Made by a program: the position numbers and the translations under genes
Source of the DNA: Candidatus Aquidulcis sp.
Lineage (GTDB): Bacteria; Chloroflexota; Anaerolineae; UBA4142
Reading direction: 5' to 3'
Assembly: GCA_020723345.1 (NCBI GenBank)
Contig: DYJA01000031.1
Location: 1 to 63,234, forward strand
DNA: 63,234 nt
Part shown: in pieces, positions 59,256-63,234 of the stretch
Layout: each line of letters begins with the position of its first letter
How positions within the stretch are numbered: the stretch's first letter is position 1
The notes under the pieces: model-generated
What the model was told of the DNA's origin: nothing
Seen by the model: only the letters and a program-made list of their open reading frames with translations
The model's database searches: none

Positions 59256-60458
59256 ATGCAATTCCAAAACGTGTTCATTCCGTACGGCGGTTATTGGAGC
59301 ACGCCGTTCGCGCGCTGGCAGGGTAATCTATCCAACGCGCACCCGCTCGCGCTCGCGGCAGATACCGCGACGCGCGCGTTGAAAGAGCGCAAGATCGCGC
59401 CGGACACATTCGACGCGCTCTTTCTTGGCATGACGGTGCCGCAGCGGCACTCGTTTTACGGCGCGCCGTGGCTCGCCGCGCTCATCGGCGCGCCGGGCGT
59501 TACGGGCCCGGTGCTCTCGCAAGCGTGTGCGACGAGCGCGCGCGTGCTCGCGTCCGCCGCCGCCGAGATCGAAACCGGAATGAGCCAGGCGATCCTGGGC
59601 GTCACGCTCGATCGGTGCAGCAACGGTCCGCATGTTTACTATCCGAATCCACTGGGACCGGGCGGCAAGGGCGATGCCGAGGATTGGGTGTGGGACAACT
59701 TCAATTTCGACCCGTATGCCAAGAACGCGATGATTCAGACCGCGGAAAACGTTGCGCGCGAATGCGGCATCACCAAGGAACAGCAGGACGAGATGATGCT
59801 GTTGCGATACGCGCAATATCAGGACGCGCTCAAGGATGACGCCGCGTTTCATCGCCGCTATATGGTGACGCCGCTCGAAGTGATGGATGCGTCCGGTCGC
59901 AAAGTTGTCGCGACGGTGAAAGACGACGAAGGCGTGTTCCCGACGACGCGCGAAGGGTTGGCGAAATTAAAGCCGGTGCTCGAAGGTGGCAGCGTGACGT
60001 ATGGCGGGCAGACTTTTCCCGCCGATGGCAACGCGGCGGTGATCCTCACGACGCGCGAAAAGGCGCGCGCGTTGAGCCGCGACGCGAACATCGCGGTGCA
60101 GTTGCGCGCGATCGGTTCCGCGCGCGCGCAGAAAGGATTTATGGCGCAAGCGGTCGTGCCGGCCGCCCAAAACGCGTTGGCGCGCGCGGGCGTCACAATT
60201 GGCGACGTGCGCGCTATCAAGACGCACAACCCCTTCGCGGTCAACGACATTTACTTTTGCGCGCAGACCGGGGTGAAACCGGAAGCGATGAACCATTACG
60301 GCTCGTCGCTGATCTTCGGTCATCCGCAAGGACCGACCGGGCTGCGGCTCATCATCGAGTTGATCGAGGAACTCACGCTACTCGGCGGCGGGTATGGCTT
60401 GTTCACGGGTTGCGCGGCGGGCGACACCGCGATGGCGTGTGTAGTGTTGGTGCAATAG
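59256..60458 (+). CDS. thiolase-family acetyl-CoA acyltransferase
   Basis: 400-residue thiolase-fold enzyme. SQACATSARVLASAAAEIE near residue 88 holds the acylation Cys, KTHNPFAVNDIYF near residue 329 replaces the usual NEAFA, FGHPQGPTGLRL near residue 357 carries the His and TGCAAGDTAMA near residue 386 the second Cys. The NEAFA variant and GHPQGPTG differ from the thiolase at 8104, so it is a divergent subgroup. GGAGG precedes ATG 59256. Substrate unknown. Confidence 0.83.
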   Translation: MQFQNVFIPYGGYWSTPFARWQGNLSNAHPLALAADTATRALKERKIAPDTFDALFLGMTVPQRHSFYGAPWLAALIGAPGVTGPVLSQACATSARVLASAAAEIETGMSQAILGVTLDRCSNGPHVYYPNPLGPGGKGDAEDWVWDNFNFDPYAKNAMIQTAENVARECGITKEQQDEMMLLRYAQYQDALKDDAAFHRRYMVTPLEVMDASGRKVVATVKDDEGVFPTTREGLAKLKPVLEGGSVTYGGQTFPADGNAAVILTTREKARALSRDANIAVQLRAIGSARAQKGFMAQAVVPAAQNALARAGVTIGDVRAIKTHNPFAVNDIYFCAQTGVKPEAMNHYGSSLIFGHPQGPTGLRLIIELIEELTLLGGGYGLFTGCAAGDTAMACVVLVQ

Positions 60459-60512
60459 TGGGGTCTGAATTCGACCGGTAACTTGACAAAACTGCTGGAA
60501 ACGAGGTCACAG

Positions 60513-61808
60513 ATGGAAATGCGTTACTTTTGCCGCGAGATCGAAACTGCCGACCGCGCAACTTTGACGCGACATCAACTTGCGCGACTGCAAACCCTCT
60601 TACGCGCGGTGGTCGCGGCGAACCCGTTTTACTCCGCGAAATTGCGCGCGGCGGGCATGACTGACGCGCGCGATCTGGAATCGCTTGACGATCTTGCGCG
60701 ATTGCCTTTCACCAAAAAGCAAGAACTCGTGGACGATCAAGACGCGCATCCGCCGTTCGGCACCAATCTCACCTATCCGCTCGATTGCTACATTCGGGTG
60801 CATCAAACTTCTGGCACCAGCGGCAAGCCCATCTGCTGGCTCGATACGCGCGAGTCGTGGGATTGGTGGGCGCGCTGCTGGGGCGCGGTGTATCGCGCGG
60901 CTGGGCTGGACGAACGCGACCGCATCTTTTTTGCCTTCTCGTTCGGACCCTTCATCGGTTTCTGGGCGGCGTGGGCTGGATCGGAAAAAGTCGGCGCGCT
61001 CGCGATCTCCGGCGGGGCGCAAGATTCGTACCAACGCTTGCGCAATTTGATCGACTTGCAAGCCACCGCGCTGTGCTGTACTCCCAGTTACGCGCTCCAC
61101 CTCGCCGAAATCGCCGCAAAAGAAAAGGTGGACTTGCGCGCCGCGGCGGTGAAACGCATTGTCGTCGCCGGAGAGCCGGGCGGAAGCATTCCGGGAACGC
61201 GAGCGTGTATCGAACAAATGTGGAACGCGAAATTGTTCGATCACACCGGCGCAACCGAAGTCGGCGCGCACGGGTTTACCTGCGTCGCGCAAAACGGCGT
61301 CCATCTCAACGAAGGCGAGTTTCTCGTCGAAGTCATCGATCCGCGCACCGGTCAACCGGCGGACGAAGGTGAATTGATCCTCACCAATTTGGATCGCGTC
61401 GGCTCGCCGGTCATTCGCTATCGCACCGGCGACCAAGTGCGCTTGAAGCGCGAGACGTGCGAGTGTGGGCGCACGTTTGCGCGCATGGACGGCGGCATTA
61501 TCGGACGGATTGATCAGATGGTGATCATCCGGGGAATCAATATCTTCCCCAGCTCGATCGAAGCCATCGTGCGAACGTACCCTCAAGCGCAAGAGTTCGC
61601 GCTTGAATTGTCGACGGTGGATTGCATGGATCAATTGGAGGTCAAGGTCGAAGTGGCGGGCGATAATCCTCAGCTCATCGTAGACCAGATTGCACGCGAC
61701 ATGGCGCATCGCTTGGGGCTGCGCGTGCCGGTCACGCTCGTCACGACGCAAACTTTGCCGCGTTTTGAGTTGAAGGCGCGCCGGGTCACGGATCGGCGCA
61801 AAAAGTAG
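60513..61808 (+). CDS. phenylacetate-CoA ligase-like aryl-CoA ligase
   Basis: 431-residue PaaK-type ligase: TSGTSGKPICWLDT near residue 105, FAFSFGPFIGFWAAWAGSEK near residue 145, DHTGATEVGAHGFTC near residue 249, YRTGDQVRLKRETCECGR near residue 311 and NIFPSSIEAIVRTYP near residue 347. ATG 60513 follows GAGG; a TTG start at 60483 would add ten residues. It is the second of three PaaK-like genes here, next to the divergent thiolase. Substrate is probably an aromatic or cyclic acid. Confidence 0.9.
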   Translation: MEMRYFCREIETADRATLTRHQLARLQTLLRAVVAANPFYSAKLRAAGMTDARDLESLDDLARLPFTKKQELVDDQDAHPPFGTNLTYPLDCYIRVHQTSGTSGKPICWLDTRESWDWWARCWGAVYRAAGLDERDRIFFAFSFGPFIGFWAAWAGSEKVGALAISGGAQDSYQRLRNLIDLQATALCCTPSYALHLAEIAAKEKVDLRAAAVKRIVVAGEPGGSIPGTRACIEQMWNAKLFDHTGATEVGAHGFTCVAQNGVHLNEGEFLVEVIDPRTGQPADEGELILTNLDRVGSPVIRYRTGDQVRLKRETCECGRTFARMDGGIIGRIDQMVIIRGINIFPSSIEAIVRTYPQAQEFALELSTVDCMDQLEVKVEVAGDNPQLIVDQIARDMAHRLGLRVPVTLVTTQTLPRFELKARRVTDRRKK

Positions 61809-61843
61809 AAACCGGACGCCGTACGGTTTGAAAAAACCGAATC

Positions 61844-61872
61844 TTGACACAGACACGGTTTTGTTTTATAAT
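61844..61872 (+). promoter_or_regulatory. sigma-70 promoter of the iclR-type gene
   Basis: TTGACA (61844-61849), 17-bp spacer, TATAAT (61867-61872); full consensus. The leader to the GTG start is about 95 nt. Confidence 0.82.
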
Positions 61873-61882
61873 TTTGCTATAC

Positions 61883-61895
61883 AGAACGTCGTTCT
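61883..61895. promoter_or_regulatory. candidate operator palindrome AGAAC-GTC-GTTCT
   Basis: Perfect 5-bp half-sites with 3-bp spacer, 10 bp after the -10 box, where a bound regulator would block initiation. The IclR-type protein encoded downstream may bind it. Confidence 0.5.
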
Positions 61896-61977
61896 ATCAA
61901 TAGAAACAGCGGTGTTTCCAACATATTCTTTCCGAATCGATCGGACAGTGGCTGAGACCATCCGAGGAGACGGCTAG

Positions 61978-62802
61978 GTGGCTACAGGGTCAAAGCATCC
62001 CGATTGTCCCCAAGTTATAGAAGCGGGTTTCAAGACGACGGTTCCCGCGGTCGAACAAGCATCGCGCATCCTCTTTTGTTTGGCATCCAGTCCCCAGTTC
62101 AAGATGCGGCTGACGGATATCTGCAATGGCGTTGGAATCTCAAAGAGCAAAGGGCATTCGATTCTCAGCACGCTCAAGCACTTCGAACTGGTAGATCAGG
62201 ATCCCCAGCAGAAAACATACTCGTTGGGACCTGGGTTGGTCTTCCTGTCCCAACGCATGCTGGATAGTCTGGATTATCCGGATATCGTCGCGCCGTTTCT
62301 TGAAAATCTGGTCAGAGCGACCAGCGGCACCGCCGCGTTCGGTTTGATCAGCGGTTCCCACATTTTCATCGTCGCGAAGTATGAAGGGAACCAGCGTCTC
62401 GGATTTCGGCTGACGCTCGGTCACCGCGTTCACTTGACGTTGGGCGCGCACGGCAAAGCCATCGTTTCCTTCATGGATGAAGCCGACCGGGAAAAATTGC
62501 TGGCAAAAAAGAACCTGCACTTTTACGGTGAGCGCACCCGCGGCAATCTGAAACGTTTGCGTGGGGAGATCACGCAGTGCCGAACCCAGGGTTTCGCGCA
62601 GGATGCCGGCGAGATCATCCCCGGCATCAATGTCGTCAGCGCGCCGGTCTTCGGCGTGGGCGAGCGCATCCTCGGAATCCTCACCGTCATCGGAACGTAC
62701 GAGGCAGCCAAGATTCAAGAATACGGTTCACTGGTCGCGTCTGCGGCGAAGCAGATTTCGCACAAACTGGGCGCAAACGTGCAAGCGGTCTACCCCACCT
62801 AA
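61978..62802 (+). CDS. IclR-family transcriptional regulator
   Basis: 274-residue regulator from GTG 61978 with CGAGGAG upstream. The N-terminal winged helix spans about residues 25-80 (VEQASRILFCLASSP, then DICNGVGISKSKGHSILSTL as the DNA-binding helices). The C-terminal effector domain has HRVHLTLGAHGKAIVSFM near residue 155 and DAGEIIPGINVVSAPVFG near residue 210. IclR proteins often regulate aromatic acid catabolism. It stands before a PaaK-like gene, which is its likely target, along with itself. Confidence 0.9.
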   Translation: MATGSKHPDCPQVIEAGFKTTVPAVEQASRILFCLASSPQFKMRLTDICNGVGISKSKGHSILSTLKHFELVDQDPQQKTYSLGPGLVFLSQRMLDSLDYPDIVAPFLENLVRATSGTAAFGLISGSHIFIVAKYEGNQRLGFRLTLGHRVHLTLGAHGKAIVSFMDEADREKLLAKKNLHFYGERTRGNLKRLRGEITQCRTQGFAQDAGEIIPGINVVSAPVFGVGERILGILTVIGTYEAAKIQEYGSLVASAAKQISHKLGANVQAVYPT

Positions 62803-62860
62803 AGCATCAAACAGTTGCAGTTGGTAACGGCGCCAGAACTCCGATGGGGGAGCAAGTCCG

Positions 62861-63220
62861 ATGGATGGTTGGAATCCATACCTTGAACGACTCGATAGAA
62901 CCCAACTGACCTGGGTTCAACTTTTCCATTTCCGAAACCTCCTGGGTTTTGCTAAACAATACTCGCGCCTGTACCGGGACAAACTCAAAGACCTCGATCC
63001 CGATCGCATCACGACCCTGGATGCGCTCAAAAGAATTCCCCTCACCGACAAAACCGATCTGCGGAAATATCAAGAATTGCCCCCGTACCCGTACGGAGGC
63101 ATCCTCGCCGGAAACATCGAGCAAGTTACCACGTACCGCCAGACGAGCGGCACCACGGGCAAGCCCGTCTACGTTCCTGAGCCTAAATTTCGCACCTTAA
63201 AAATCGAATACCAAGAGTGA
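62861..63220 (+). CDS. PaaK-like aryl-CoA ligase, N-terminal part ending in an in-frame TGA
   Basis: 119 residues matching the first quarter of PaaK ligases: FHFRNLLGFAKQYSRLYRDK near residue 23, LTDKTDLRKYQELPPYP near residue 62 and P-loop [15 protein letters not shown] near residue 91. Full proteins are about 430 residues. The frame ends at TGA 63218-63220, 14 bases before the edge, where relatives have a Trp-rich stretch (EWW..CW), so TGA could be TGG changed by mutation or error. It could also be a true truncation. Ribosome site GGGGGAG. Confidence 0.6.
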   Translation: MDGWNPYLERLDRTQLTWVQLFHFRNLLGFAKQYSRLYRDKLKDLDPDRITTLDALKRIPLTDKTDLRKYQELPPYPYGGILAGNIEQVTTYRQTSGTTGKPVYVPEPKFRTLKIEYQE

Positions 63221-63234
63221 TGCAAAGGAGCACT

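Noticed and set aside
61809-61840. AAACCG/CGGTTT hairpin after the second PaaK-like gene as a terminator
   Set aside because: Short stem with a loose loop, and it is followed by an A run, not a T run, on the coding strand.
63218-63220. TGA in the last ligase as selenocysteine
   Set aside because: Ligases of this family have no catalytic Cys/Sec there, and there is not enough sequence to see a hairpin.

Overview
The window reads as a catabolic island of a strict anaerobe that degrades aromatic and other CoA-thioesters. Many arms of the class II (ATP-independent, tungsten) benzoyl-CoA pathway are visible. A Chloroflexota (Anaerolineae/Dehalococcoidia-like) host is my best guess. It rests on the Pro/Thr-rich linker behind the lipobox of the solute-binding protein, the high-G+C codon use outside the bam block, and the many intergenic hairpins built from iterated short words. 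That assignment is inference; a deltaproteobacterium is the main alternative. No rRNA, tRNA, CRISPR array or transposase was seen.

Layout. 213-5003 (minus strand): acyl-CoA dehydrogenase followed by a FixCXAB-type electron-transfer flavoprotein system. 5004-5275: divergent control region with two near-consensus sigma-70 promoters facing apart. From 5276 to the right edge every convincing gene is on the plus strand. 5276-10122: PaaX-like regulator, bamA ring hydrolase, an SDR, a thiolase and a dienoyl-CoA hydratase. 10124-21839: bamB, bamC, bamD, bamE and bamF, then a membrane FeS ETF:quinone oxidoreductase (EMO type) and a second ETF. 21916-32692: a second module with a zinc-ribbon protein, an AOR-family enzyme, a ferredoxin, an HdrA split into two genes, an MvhD-like protein, a flavin reductase, an Fe-S protein, a selenocysteine formate dehydrogenase, an HdrC-like protein and a MoaD-like protein. 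32780-40232: SDR, amidohydrolase, thioesterase and a LivJHMGF transporter. 40302-53469: IorAB, PaaK, a HAD-ECH fusion, a lone dehydratase subunit, two acyl-CoA synthetases, a ketopantoate-reductase-like protein, a dehydratase activase and a thioesterase. 53527-59153: MFS carrier plus a third AOR module resembling AorABC with its own MoaD-like protein. 59256-63220: thiolase, a second PaaK-like ligase, an IclR regulator and the start of a third PaaK-like ligase.

How the genes may work together. Ligases make aryl- or acyl-CoA. BamBCDEF reduces benzoyl-CoA to the dienoyl-CoA, BamR hydrates it, an SDR may oxidise the alcohol, BamA opens the ring, and thiolase, HAD-ECH and acyl-CoA dehydrogenase carry out beta-oxidation. 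Electrons from acyl-CoA oxidation can leave through ETF to EMO and the quinone pool, or through FixABCX. The bamGHI (NuoEFG-like) genes are not present here.

The strongest unusual signals are three in-frame UGA codons. They lie in bamE, bamF and the formate dehydrogenase, each at a conserved Cys/Sec position and each followed by a bacterial SECIS-like hairpin with GU in the loop. The AOR/split-HdrA/MvhD/formate dehydrogenase block at 22241-32692 looks like a second, formate-coupled electron-confurcating complex built on the Bam plan.
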